Positions 26,565 through 35,059 of a stretch of 64,000 nucleotides of DNA are shown piece after piece. How positions within the stretch are numbered: position 1 is the stretch's first letter; every line of letters begins with the position of its first letter. Below the pieces are notes generated by a model. It saw only the letters and a list, made by a program, of their open reading frames with translations, did not search any database and was not told the DNA's origin. A program made the position numbers and the translations under genes. The stretch lies in NCBI RefSeq assembly GCF_003382565.3, contig NZ_CP086253.1, positions 1,426,001 through 1,490,000 of the forward strand. Direction: 5' to 3'. This DNA comes from Pectobacterium aquaticum. GTDB lineage: Bacteria > Pseudomonadota > Gammaproteobacteria > Enterobacterales > Enterobacteriaceae.

Positions 26565-28733
26565 ATGGTAAACACAGGCAACACATCACAGTATCGGGAT
26601 CGTCGGCGAGCGTGGATCGATCGTTTGGTTCACCGCATTGTTGCGGGCAGTGGGCTGCTGGTGCTGGCTATGCTGTTATTAATCTTCTTCTATCTCCTGT
26701 ATGTGGTGACGCCACTGTTCCTTTCCCCCACCGTTAACGGGCAAAAAACGGTGCCACGCCACAGTGCGGAACCGTCGCTGGTGCTGGGGCTTAGCGACAA
26801 CGGGCAAATCGGGTTTCGCATCGACAGTCAGGGCTATGGCGAGTTTATTCCGTTTGCGGAAAACCAGCCTATGTCGCGTATTCAGTTGGTGCCTGCGCTG
26901 AGTTTGCTGGCGCAGAGTCAGGGCGAGCGACAAATTTATGCCCTGAGTCAGCCTGATGGCCGTCTGATTTTCGTTCAGCCCGTATTATCGCGTACAGAAA
27001 ACCGTGCTCCAGTCTGGGATTATCCGCTGGGTGAGCAGGCGTATTCGCTTGGGTTACCCGCGCAGCCGCTGCGTCATCTGGCAGTGACTGCGGTGGGTGA
27101 AAAGCATGTCGTTGTGGCGGCGATCGGGCAAGAAAATACCTTGATTATTGCCGATGTTGATAAAAATGGCGTGCGACAACGGGCGCAGATTACGCTTCCG
27201 GTGGGTACTATTAACCAACTGCTGCTGACGCCAGACGGGCAGCAAGTGTATTTGCTCAGCGGTAAGACATTAACGCTATGGCAGGTGGGGTCGAACGCGC
27301 TGAAGCTGCGGGAAGAGCGCCAGTTGCAGTTGGCGGAACCGCTGCATCTGGCGTTGTTGTCCGGTGGACGATCATTGCTGATACAGGCCGCTGACGGGCG
27401 GATTAGCCAATGGTTTGACGTCCCTGGCGAAAAGGGCGCCACACTGACGGAGATTCGCGAGTTTCCGCACGTTGTGGGCGAATCGGTGTTGTTGGCAACG
27501 GAGGCGCAGCGACGAGTCTTTGCCACATTGAATGCACAGGGTGATTTGTCGCTGTTTGCCAGTAAACAGTCTCATGCGCTGCTGACGCAGACGCTACCGG
27601 CCCATGCACAAACGCTGGCGTTTTCGCCGCGCGGTTCAGCTTTGCTGGTTGAAACGGCGCAGGGCTGGCATCGCTATCAGGTTGATAACCCGTATCCCGA
27701 TATTGGCTGGCGCGGGCTGTGGCAAAAGCTGTGGTACGAGAACTACCCAGAGCCTGCCTATATCTGGCAATCTACGTCGGCGGATGACAGCTATCAGGCC
27801 AAATTCAGCATGATGCCGCTGATGCTGGGCACGATGAAAGCCGCGATTTACGCTATGATGTTTGCCACGCCGCTGGCGCTGTCCGCCGCGATTTATACCG
27901 CCTGCTTTATGTCGCCGACGCTGCGACGCTGGATTAAACCCACGCTGGAAATCATGGGCGCGTTGCCGACGGTGGTCGTCGGTTTGATTGCGGCCATCTG
28001 GCTGGCCCCGCATTTTGCGACTTATCTGTCCGCGATTCTGGTCATGCCGATTTTATGGATGCTGGCCGTGCTCTGCTGCGGCTGGCTGATTGAATGCCTG
28101 CCGACGCGCTGGCGCACCCGTTTTCCAGCAGGCTGGGACGTGCTATTCCTCATCCCCACGATCTTGCTGACATTTGTGGCCGGATGCTGGCTTGCGCCAC
28201 ATATCGAAATCGCAGTATTGGGGCAGCCGCTATATCAGTGGTTAGGCGATGATTTTGTCCAACGTAATACGCTGGTAGCGGGTGTTGCCCTTGGCTTCGC
28301 GCTGATCCCGCTGATTTTTTCGCTAGCGGAAGATGCGCTGTTCAGCGTACCGGCTCGTTTAAGTCAGGGATCGTTAGCGCTGGGGGCGACGGCGTGGCAA
28401 ACCCTGTGGCGTGTCGTGCTGCCGTCCGCCAGTGCTGGGGTTTTCGCCGCGCTGATGCTGAGTTTTGGCCGCGCCGTAGGGGAAACCATGATAGTACTCA
28501 TGGCGACGGGCAACACACCGATTATGGATGAAGGCCTGCTTCAGGGCCTGCGTTCGCTGGCGGCGAATATCGCTATTGAAATGCCGGAAGCGGTGACGAA
28601 CAGCGGTCACTATCGGGTGCTGTTCTTAACGGCATTAACGCTGTTTGTTTTCACGTTCATCGTGAATACGCTGGCTGAAACTATCCGACAGCGCTTACGC
28701 CAACGTTACCGTGATGAAGGAGAAAACGCGTGA
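26565..28733 (+). CDS. pstC: PstC-like phosphate ABC transporter permease with large periplasmic insert
   Basis: 722 residues, more than twice the size of E. coli PstC (319). One N-terminal helix (~27-52) is followed by a ~350-residue soluble region with repeated beta-strand sequence (DGQQVYLLSGKTLTLWQV, RSLLIQAADGRISQWF, RRVFATLNAQGDLSLF) that looks like a beta-propeller. The permease core follows from ~415. The EAA-type loop is SLALGATAWQTLWRVVLPSASAG, and FGRAVGETMIVLMATGN is PstC-like. It heads a three-gene operon without pstS or phoU. Confidence 0.85.
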   Translation: MVNTGNTSQYRDRRRAWIDRLVHRIVAGSGLLVLAMLLLIFFYLLYVVTPLFLSPTVNGQKTVPRHSAEPSLVLGLSDNGQIGFRIDSQGYGEFIPFAENQPMSRIQLVPALSLLAQSQGERQIYALSQPDGRLIFVQPVLSRTENRAPVWDYPLGEQAYSLGLPAQPLRHLAVTAVGEKHVVVAAIGQENTLIIADVDKNGVRQRAQITLPVGTINQLLLTPDGQQVYLLSGKTLTLWQVGSNALKLREERQLQLAEPLHLALLSGGRSLLIQAADGRISQWFDVPGEKGATLTEIREFPHVVGESVLLATEAQRRVFATLNAQGDLSLFASKQSHALLTQTLPAHAQTLAFSPRGSALLVETAQGWHRYQVDNPYPDIGWRGLWQKLWYENYPEPAYIWQSTSADDSYQAKFSMMPLMLGTMKAAIYAMMFATPLALSAAIYTACFMSPTLRRWIKPTLEIMGALPTVVVGLIAAIWLAPHFATYLSAILVMPILWMLAVLCCGWLIECLPTRWRTRFPAGWDVLFLIPTILLTFVAGCWLAPHIEIAVLGQPLYQWLGDDFVQRNTLVAGVALGFALIPLIFSLAEDALFSVPARLSQGSLALGATAWQTLWRVVLPSASAGVFAALMLSFGRAVGETMIVLMATGNTPIMDEGLLQGLRSLAANIAIEMPEAVTNSGHYRVLFLTALTLFVFTFIVNTLAETIRQRLRQRYRDEGENA

Positions 28734-30376
28734 AGCGCTGGTTCCGTTCGGGAAGGCCCTGGGTGTGGCTGACCGCATCGTCAATTTCCATTAGCCTGCT
28801 GGCGATGCTGGCAATTATCGTACTGCTTGCTGGGCAGGGCATGCGCTACCTGTGGCCACAGCCCGTCTGGCTGCTGACGTTACCGCCAGCACAAGGGACG
28901 CAACGTGCGTTGATAGGGGAGATTTATGCCGAGCAGACGCTTTCGCGTCAGCAACTGGAACAGGCTGATTTAACCTCTGCGTCTGGGGACGCTGAAACAC
29001 GCTATTTAATCAAAATTGGCCAGCGTGAAATTCATGGGCAGAGCTTTCGCACGCTGCTGTCGCGCGACATTGTCCGCTTTGATAAACCCGCCGACATTCT
29101 GGTGTTGAAGCGGACGAACAATGGCACTGCCTATGGTTATCTGGCTGGCATGCTGGAGGGCGAGCAGCCGCTGGTGGCAACGGATCTCCCCGCCACCTTA
29201 CAGCATCGCGTTGAGCAGGTGCAGGGGTTGCTCGCGAAGATGCAGGCCATCCGTATGGGGGAGATGGCGAAGATCAACCAGCAGTTTGAGACGCTGCGGC
29301 TGGAAGAGAAAAAGCGGCAGCAGGCCAAGACGCTGGATAATCAGGCGTTAGCCCGCCTTCAGGCTGAACGTATTGAACTGCAACGCCGCTTCGATGCGCT
29401 GTCGCGCCAGCTAACCTCACTCAATATGGACATTAATCGCGATACCGTGCAGCTACGCGACGCGAACGGTAGCGTCCATCTTATCCCGCTCAGGGACATC
29501 GAACAGGCCTGGTTCCCTAATGCGATGAACCTGTGGGAAAAAGTCAGCCACTGGGGCGAGCAGGCGAAATTCATGCTGGTACACTATTCGCTGGACAGCA
29601 ACAGCGCGGGCCACCTTTTCCCCGCCATTTTTGGCACGGTGCTGATGGTGGTGCTGATGTCTATTGTCGTGATGCCGTTGGGGGTGATCGCTGCGGTTTA
29701 TCTGCATGAGTACGCGGGGAAAAACAGCTTAACGCGCTGGGTGCGGATTGCCGTGGTCAATCTGGCTGGGGTGCCTTCCATTGTTTATGGCGTATTCGGG
29801 TTAGGCTTTTTTGTTTATCTCATCGGTGGCACGCTGGATCAACTGTTCTATTCTGAAGCGTTGCCGAATCCGACGTTTGGGACGCCGGGGCTGCTGTGGG
29901 CGTCGCTGACGCTGGCACTGCTGACGCTGCCGGTGGTGATTGTGGCAACGGAGGAAGGGCTGTCGCGCATCCCAATGTCCGTGCGCCACGGTTCATTAGC
30001 GCTGGGAGCGACCAAAGCCGAAACGCTGTGGCATGTTGTGCTGCCGATGGCGGTTCCCGCGATGATGACGGGCTTGATCCTCGCTGTAGCGCGTGCCGCG
30101 GGGGAAACCGCGCCGCTGATGTTGGTCGGCGTAGTGAAGTCGGTGCCAGTTTTACCGGTGGATGACATTTTCCCTTATCTGCATCTTGAGCGAAAATTTA
30201 TGCATCTGGGATTTCAAATCTACGATCTGGCGTTCCAAAGCCCAGATGTGGAAGCGGCAAGGCCGCTGGTGTACATCACCGCACTGCTGCTGGTGTTGAT
30301 TGTCGTTGGGTTGAACCTTGCGGCGATTGGGATTCGCCATGTTCTGCGTGAGAAATATCGTTCGTTATCACTCTGA
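28730..30376 (+). CDS. pstA: PstA-like phosphate ABC transporter permease with periplasmic coiled coil
   Basis: 548 residues (E. coli PstA is 296). It starts at a GTG overlapping the upstream stop (GTGA). After an N-terminal helix there is a soluble region with a long heptad-rich, charged stretch (~155-240, LEEKKRQQAKTLDNQALARL and ERIELQRRFDALSRQL) that should form a coiled coil. The PstA core runs from ~293 (SLALGATKAETLWHVVLPMAVPAMMTG, ARAAGETAPLMLVGVVKSVP). It forms the channel with the upstream PstC-like protein. Confidence 0.87.
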   Translation: MKRWFRSGRPWVWLTASSISISLLAMLAIIVLLAGQGMRYLWPQPVWLLTLPPAQGTQRALIGEIYAEQTLSRQQLEQADLTSASGDAETRYLIKIGQREIHGQSFRTLLSRDIVRFDKPADILVLKRTNNGTAYGYLAGMLEGEQPLVATDLPATLQHRVEQVQGLLAKMQAIRMGEMAKINQQFETLRLEEKKRQQAKTLDNQALARLQAERIELQRRFDALSRQLTSLNMDINRDTVQLRDANGSVHLIPLRDIEQAWFPNAMNLWEKVSHWGEQAKFMLVHYSLDSNSAGHLFPAIFGTVLMVVLMSIVVMPLGVIAAVYLHEYAGKNSLTRWVRIAVVNLAGVPSIVYGVFGLGFFVYLIGGTLDQLFYSEALPNPTFGTPGLLWASLTLALLTLPVVIVATEEGLSRIPMSVRHGSLALGATKAETLWHVVLPMAVPAMMTGLILAVARAAGETAPLMLVGVVKSVPVLPVDDIFPYLHLERKFMHLGFQIYDLAFQSPDVEAARPLVYITALLLVLIVVGLNLAAIGIRHVLREKYRSLSL

Positions 30377-30391
30377 AAGTAGGATGAAGTT

Positions 30392-31207
30392 ATGGGATTT
30401 ATGACACAAAAGGAGATGGCACCGCTGCCTGATATTCATCAACTGAGTGATGAGCAGACGACGTTGACCGTGGAACATCTGAATCTTTACTATGGCGACA
30501 AGCAGGCACTGAACGATATTTCGATTCGTATTCCGAAGAATCAGGTGACGGCGCTGATTGGGCCGTCGGGCTGTGGTAAATCCACGCTGTTACGCTGCTT
30601 TAATCGTATGAACGATCTGGTGGATGACTGCCGTACCGAAGGTGATATCAGGCTGAATGGGATGCTTATCAACGACCCACAGCTTGATGTTGCCACGTTG
30701 CGCCGTCGGGTGGGGATGGTTTTTCAACGCCCGAATCCGTTTCCCAAGTCGATCTATGAAAATGTGATTTATGGCCTGAGGTTGCAGGGGCTACGCGATC
30801 GCCGTTTTCTGGATGATGCCGTTGAGCGTGCGCTACGTGCGGCGGCGCTTTGGCATGAGGTAAAGGATCGTCTGAGCGACAACGCGCTGACGCTATCCAG
30901 CGGGCAGCAGCAGCGCTTGGTGATCGCCCGGGCGATCGCCATTGAACCGGAAGTGTTGTTGCTGGATGAGCCGACCTCCGCGCTCGATCCCATTTCGACG
31001 CTGGTTGTCGAGGAACTGATGGGAACGCTAAAGCAGCATTTCACGCTGGTGCTGGTGACGCACAACATGCAGCAGGCGGCTCGCGTGTCGGATTACACCG
31101 CGTTTATCAATCAGGGCAAACTGATCGAATACAATCGTACGGACGATCTATTTACCTCTCCGACACAACGTCGCACAGAGGATTATATTACTGGGCGTTT
31201 TGGTTAG
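30392..31207 (+). CDS. pstB: PstB phosphate ABC transporter ATPase
   Basis: 271 residues. It has Walker A GPSGCGKST, signature LSSGQQQRLVIARAI, Walker B VLLLDEPTSALDPIST and H-loop LVTHNMQQAARVSDY. RCFNRMNDL and RVGMVFQRPNPFPKSIYENV are PstB hallmarks. It is the last gene of the permease-ATPase operon, 15 bp after the PstA-like gene. The missing substrate-binding protein and PhoU must be supplied from elsewhere. Confidence 0.95.
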   Translation: MGFMTQKEMAPLPDIHQLSDEQTTLTVEHLNLYYGDKQALNDISIRIPKNQVTALIGPSGCGKSTLLRCFNRMNDLVDDCRTEGDIRLNGMLINDPQLDVATLRRRVGMVFQRPNPFPKSIYENVIYGLRLQGLRDRRFLDDAVERALRAAALWHEVKDRLSDNALTLSSGQQQRLVIARAIAIEPEVLLLDEPTSALDPISTLVVEELMGTLKQHFTLVLVTHNMQQAARVSDYTAFINQGKLIEYNRTDDLFTSPTQRRTEDYITGRFG

Positions 31208-31228
31208 AACCGTACTTAAATAATAGAA

Positions 31229-31275
31229 CGCAATATCATTTCTATGCATATAATTTTATTATAAATGATATTGCG
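31229..31275 (+). terminator. 13-bp inverted repeat after pstB
   Basis: CGCAATATCATTT (31229-31241) and AAATGATATTGCG (31263-31275) are perfectly complementary around a 21-nt AT loop. An AT-rich run follows. It is probably the operon terminator. Confidence 0.6.
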
Positions 31276-31415
31276 AATATTTTTAAACTTTCCATAAAAA
31301 TAAATAACTGATTAATTATTCTTTTTTAAATCTAAAATTTTTTTTTTGTGATTTTTTTACTGAAAAAAATGAAATTTTGATTCATAGTTTATATGCAGCG
31401 ATTGGCTGTATTTAA

Positions 31416-31994
31416 ATGGAATTACTCAGGATGAGAAAGAAAATATATATTGGCGTTGCATTTAGTATGTTGGTTAGTATGATGTTTCCGGCTTATTCTC
31501 AGGCTCAGGAAGAGCCAGTGGCGGAAGTCATTACAGCATTTGACTCTCCCCTTCTGGAGCATCCAGTATCTGCAAATGAATCCTCTTCTCAGGACTATAA
31601 GCCTCTTCGTGCGCCAGCGCCTGCATTGAGTTCTGTCTATGTCTATGCTGTGGCATCAACACAGAATGGTGGAGCCTGGGAATATATTGGCCCAAATAAA
31701 CTTGCGACAACTCAGGATCATGGCGGAGCGCAACTGCGAATTGCAGTGCTGGAAGTGGGCTATGGTAATAACCGCTTTGGTTGGGTGAATGGTACGCAAA
31801 AGAGTCCCTATCAGGTTAATGGCGTCTGTGTCGTCGGTGGTTATTATACCGAGTCATGCCCTGCAGGTTCGACTTATGTGGGATGGATGGCTTATTTCAA
31901 TGGCGATGGCATGCAGTCAGGTCCTTTCCGCTATCAATCTACTTCGATTAATGCACCTTTTAGAACGCTTAGCACTTCACTGAATATTCGATAA
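31416..31994 (+). CDS. Secreted protein, probable YolA/DUF4879 family
   Basis: 192 residues with a signal peptide (MRKKIYIGVAFSMLVSMMFPAYSQAQEE). A low-complexity linker follows, then a globular C-terminal half (SSVYVYAVASTQNGGAWEYI, TTQDHGGAQLRIAVLEVGYG, VNGVCVVGGYYTESCPAGS with two Cys). The pattern V.YVYAVAS..G..WE.I....TTQDHGG..L...VLEVGYG fits my memory of the Bacillus YolA family (DUF4879), function unknown. The region before it (31276-31415) is very AT-rich. Start choice is uncertain: ATG 31416 or ATG 31431 (MRKKIYIG). Confidence 0.6.
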   Translation: MELLRMRKKIYIGVAFSMLVSMMFPAYSQAQEEPVAEVITAFDSPLLEHPVSANESSSQDYKPLRAPAPALSSVYVYAVASTQNGGAWEYIGPNKLATTQDHGGAQLRIAVLEVGYGNNRFGWVNGTQKSPYQVNGVCVVGGYYTESCPAGSTYVGWMAYFNGDGMQSGPFRYQSTSINAPFRTLSTSLNIR

Positions 31995-32006
31995 CACCGC
32001 ATTCTC

Positions 32007-32033
32007 AGCAGGTTCTCTTAAAAGAGGACCTGC
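32007..32033. terminator. Convergent terminator after the YolA-like gene
   Basis: AGCAGGTTCTCTT pairs with AAGAGGACCTGCT and TTTT follows. It lies between two convergent genes. Confidence 0.75.
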
Positions 32034-32039
32034 TTTTCA

Positions 32040-32504
32040 TTATGCCTTCACGCTAATCGGCATGTAACTAAGTTGTGCTAGCTTATCTAATACTGATTTC
32101 TGCTGTTCTGCATGTAAGTGCTCGCCGCGTGATAGCGAACCGCTTATCCCATTTTTTAGCATTTGGATAAAATTGATTTTCTGGTTGGGATCGGCGGGGG
32201 CGACATCGTCAATTGGAGGATGCAAAATGAGCAGCGCCGCCATACCGATTTCCAGACTTTCTTCAAATGACATATCGCCGGAGGCGGTGAGATCTTTTGT
32301 CGCGTCAATCGCTTCCTGTGGTGTCATATTGGAAAAATCATAACGTTTGCTTGACTGGATCGTTGAGGGGGTATTGGCAGCAACAGAATTGACGCTTGAT
32401 TTTGACGTGTTGCCAGCGAGTGAAAATACGTTTTCCGCAGGTTCTTTACGGTTCACCGAGGGGGCTGAGTAGTTAGCGATACCATTAAGGCTTGTAATGC
32501 TCAT
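32040..32504 (-). CDS. Unrecognised 154-residue protein
   Basis: I do not recognise the family. The N-terminal ~55 residues are Ser/Asn/Thr-rich and probably disordered (starting MSITSLNGIANYS). A helical block follows: RYDFSNMTPQEAIDATKDLT, SFEESLEIGMAALLILHPP and EQQKSVLDKLAQLSYMPISV. There is no signal peptide or membrane helix. AAGGAA lies before the ATG and a terminator follows the stop, which supports a real gene. The disordered, Ser-rich N-terminus would be compatible with a secreted or appendage-linked protein, but nothing proves it. Confidence 0.6.
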   Translation of the reverse strand: MSITSLNGIANYSAPSVNRKEPAENVFSLAGNTSKSSVNSVAANTPSTIQSSKRYDFSNMTPQEAIDATKDLTASGDMSFEESLEIGMAALLILHPPIDDVAPADPNQKINFIQMLKNGISGSLSRGEHLHAEQQKSVLDKLAQLSYMPISVKA

Positions 32505-32894
32505 TATGGAAGTTCCTTTCCTGTGAGAGTGAAATTTAATAGTAGAGCGTTGTTATGCAGTGCAATCGTGTGAATATAGAATAAAGTTTACCTTAGTTAA
32601 TGTATTTGTCTTCTTTTTATTCAGGAAACAATGAGTTATTTTTTTAACTCATTGTTTTTGTTTTGTTATTTAAATAACATCTCTTTTTGATTTCTAATTA
32701 GTGGTTTTAATTATTATATTGTTTAATTGTTTCGATTAAATATAACCCGTATTTACGACAAGCCTGATGGGATGTCTATGGTATCATCAAACCATAAAAA
32801 AATTATGGATACCGTTCATCAATTGTCCGTGCCATTTGAAAAATTGATGATAAAATGCGCGCAAATTTTTTAACTCTGGCAAGTGGTGGGTAAG
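32505..32894. other. AT-rich gene-free stretch with a possible XRE operator
   Basis: About 390 bp of very AT-rich DNA. At 32777-32796, TATGGT and ACCATA form perfect 6-bp arms with an 8-bp spacer, and a further GGAT/ATACC motif follows, ~100 bp before the XRE gene. No other feature seen. Confidence 0.4.
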
Positions 32895-33332
32895 ATGAAA
32901 TTCAGTACCATGAACGAAGGCGAAATTATTACCGAGCTGTGCCGGAGAATAAAAGACGCCAGAATTCAACAACGTTTATCGCAGGTCGATCTTGCTGAAC
33001 GGGCAGGGCTGGGAATCGCAACGATCAAGCGTGCGGAAATGGGCGAATCCATTACGCTAAGCAGCCTGCTCTCCATTCTGCGCGGATTAAATCGTTTACA
33101 TCAGATTGAAGGCGTGCTCTTCGATGCGGAAGTGGAATCCTTCCATGCGCAGATCAGCGGTGAGAAAAAACAGACGCCGCTGCGTATCAGAAAGAAAGCC
33201 GCCACGTTTCCTGCCAAAACGCTCACCAAGCATGAAAATATCAAAAAGCCGGCTAACAGCACCGTGGACTGGTACATCGCAGCGGCTGAAAACAACATTG
33301 TCTGGTCGCTGCCTGAAAGCGATAAAAAATAA
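32895..33332 (+). CDS. XRE-family transcriptional regulator
   Basis: 145 residues. An N-terminal Cro/CI-type HTH (LCRRIKDARIQQRLSQVDLAERAGLGIATIKRAEMGESITLSSLLSILRGLNRL) is followed by a basic, probably flexible tail. The layout resembles HipB-like or stand-alone XRE regulators, but no toxin partner gene is adjacent. The ATG at 32895 (MKFSTMNEGEIIT) has GGTGGG upstream. An inverted repeat upstream suggests autoregulation. The target is unknown. Confidence 0.75.
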   Translation: MKFSTMNEGEIITELCRRIKDARIQQRLSQVDLAERAGLGIATIKRAEMGESITLSSLLSILRGLNRLHQIEGVLFDAEVESFHAQISGEKKQTPLRIRKKAATFPAKTLTKHENIKKPANSTVDWYIAAAENNIVWSLPESDKK

Positions 33333-33423
33333 AGGGCTAATGCGAAACCATACGCATTAACCCATGATTGTCGCGTTAATCTGCCGAGCATTTAATGCGA
33401 CAAGGCGTATCCCCTGCTATTTC

Positions 33424-34791
33424 TTACTCACACAGCACAACTTTAATCGCCAATCCCCCGCGAGACGTTTCACGGTACTTGGCGTTCATGTCTTTGCCGG
33501 TTTCATACATGGTTTCAATGACCTTATCCAGTGATACGCGTGGCTCGCTGGTGCGGCGCATCGCCATTCTGGCGGCGTTGATCGCCTTCACGGAGGCAAT
33601 AGCGTTGCGTTCAATGCACGGTACCTGAACCTGACCCGCGACTGGGTCGCATGTCAGCCCCAGATTATGCTCCATACCAATTTCCGCCGCGATGCATACC
33701 TGTTCAGGGCTCGCGCCAAGTAGTTCAGCCAGACCTGCTGCGGCCATCGAACAGGCCACGCCGACTTCTCCCTGACAGCCCACTTCTGCACCGGAAATCG
33801 AGGCGTTCATTTTGTAGAGCATGCCGATAGCGCCGGATGCCAGAAAGTAGCGTAGGTAAGATTCTGGGGTGACCGGTTGAACGTAACGATCGTAATAGGC
33901 CAGCACGGCAGGAATAATGCCACACGCACCGTTCGTTGGTGCGGTGACGACGCGTCCGCCAGCCGCATTTTCTTCCGACACGGCCATCGCGAACATGTTC
34001 ACCCAGTCCATCGCATCCATCGGGTCGTTAGAAAAACGATCGTTGATGAACAGCAGGCGATGCAGCGCTGATGCCCGGCGCGGAACGCGCAATGGGCCGG
34101 GCAATACGCCTTCCGTATTCATGCCGCGATGCATGCAGTCCTGCATGGTTTTCCATACGTCGGCAAAATAGTGCTCAAGCGCTTCCCGACCATGCATCGC
34201 AATCTCGTTTTTCAGGACGATAGCGGATAAAGACAGGCAGTGATCGTGACAGTGTTGCAACAGTTTCTGGGCAGAAAAGAACGGGTAGGGCGCACTTTCT
34301 TCGGCCAGATTGGGTTTGCCGAAATTTTCCTGATCGACGACGAATCCGCCTCCGATGGAGTAATACGTTTTGCTATAGACCAACTCTTGCTGGTTATAGG
34401 CGCGAATGATCATGCCGTTTTCATGCAGCGGCAGATTCTCTGGTTGGAAACGCAGGGAGGATTCCAGCGGGAAGCTGACCTCATACTGACCGTTAAGCAT
34501 CGGCAGACGCTGAGTGTCTTTCACTTGTTGAATAAACGCCGGAATACTATCGATATTTACGCTATCTGGCAGGTTACCCGCGAGCCCCATAATGATGGCG
34601 ATATCGGTGTGGTGTCCTTTCCCCGTCAGGGAAAGTGAGCCGTAAATATCAACGACAATACGTGTCACCGATGAGATAAGCGCGCGGTTCACCAGATCGT
34701 CAGTGAACATTTTACCCGCTTTCATCGGGCCGACGGTATGAGAACTGGACGGGCCGATGCCGATTTTGAAGATATCAAATACGCTGACCAT
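33424..34791 (-). CDS. sdaA: L-serine dehydratase SdaA (4Fe-4S type)
   Basis: 455 residues, a single-chain iron-sulfur L-serine ammonia-lyase giving pyruvate and ammonia. It starts MVSVFDIFKIGIGPSSSHTVGPMKAG with AAGGA seven bases upstream; a longer in-frame reading would run into the ERIC repeat. The core has AAGGRVVTAPTNGACGIIPAVL, GAEVGCQGEVGVACSMAAAGL and HNLGLTCDPVAGQVQVPCIERNA, carrying the cluster cysteines. It follows the serine importer sdaC across a spacer with the ERIC element. Confidence 0.96.
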   Translation of the reverse strand: MVSVFDIFKIGIGPSSSHTVGPMKAGKMFTDDLVNRALISSVTRIVVDIYGSLSLTGKGHHTDIAIIMGLAGNLPDSVNIDSIPAFIQQVKDTQRLPMLNGQYEVSFPLESSLRFQPENLPLHENGMIIRAYNQQELVYSKTYYSIGGGFVVDQENFGKPNLAEESAPYPFFSAQKLLQHCHDHCLSLSAIVLKNEIAMHGREALEHYFADVWKTMQDCMHRGMNTEGVLPGPLRVPRRASALHRLLFINDRFSNDPMDAMDWVNMFAMAVSEENAAGGRVVTAPTNGACGIIPAVLAYYDRYVQPVTPESYLRYFLASGAIGMLYKMNASISGAEVGCQGEVGVACSMAAAGLAELLGASPEQVCIAAEIGMEHNLGLTCDPVAGQVQVPCIERNAIASVKAINAARMAMRRTSEPRVSLDKVIETMYETGKDMNAKYRETSRGGLAIKVVLCE

Positions 34792-34818
34792 AGCGATTTC
34801 CTTGAAAAAAAACGCCGG

Positions 34819-35018
34819 ATACCCGTCATACTTCAAGCCGCATGTGCGTTGGTTTCCCTCACTCACCCCAGTCACTTACTTGAGTAAGCTCCTGGGGATT
34901 GATGAACCTCATTTATGAGGTTCACCCTTCGGGTCAGTGCTAGCACTGTTCAAATCGGTCTAAGACCGATTTGTCGTGTGGTTACCGCCTACCTGCAACT
35001 CGAATTATTTAGGGTATG
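34819..35018. repeat. ERIC element with a 73-bp internal insertion
   Basis: The ends match the ERIC consensus (ACCCGTCATACTTCAAGC ... TGCAACTCGAATTATTTAG) and the core ACCCCAGTCACTTACTTG / TAAGCTCCTGGGGATT is intact. Between about 34901 and 34980 lies an insert of three hairpins: AACCTC..GAGGTT, linker CACCCTTCGGG, AGTGC..CACT, and AAATCGGT ctaag ACCGATTT. Total ~200 bp against the usual ~127. Confidence 0.9.
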
Positions 35019-35059
35019 ACTAGAAAACAACGTGCCGGCGTTAAATTAGGGTGGGGGGA

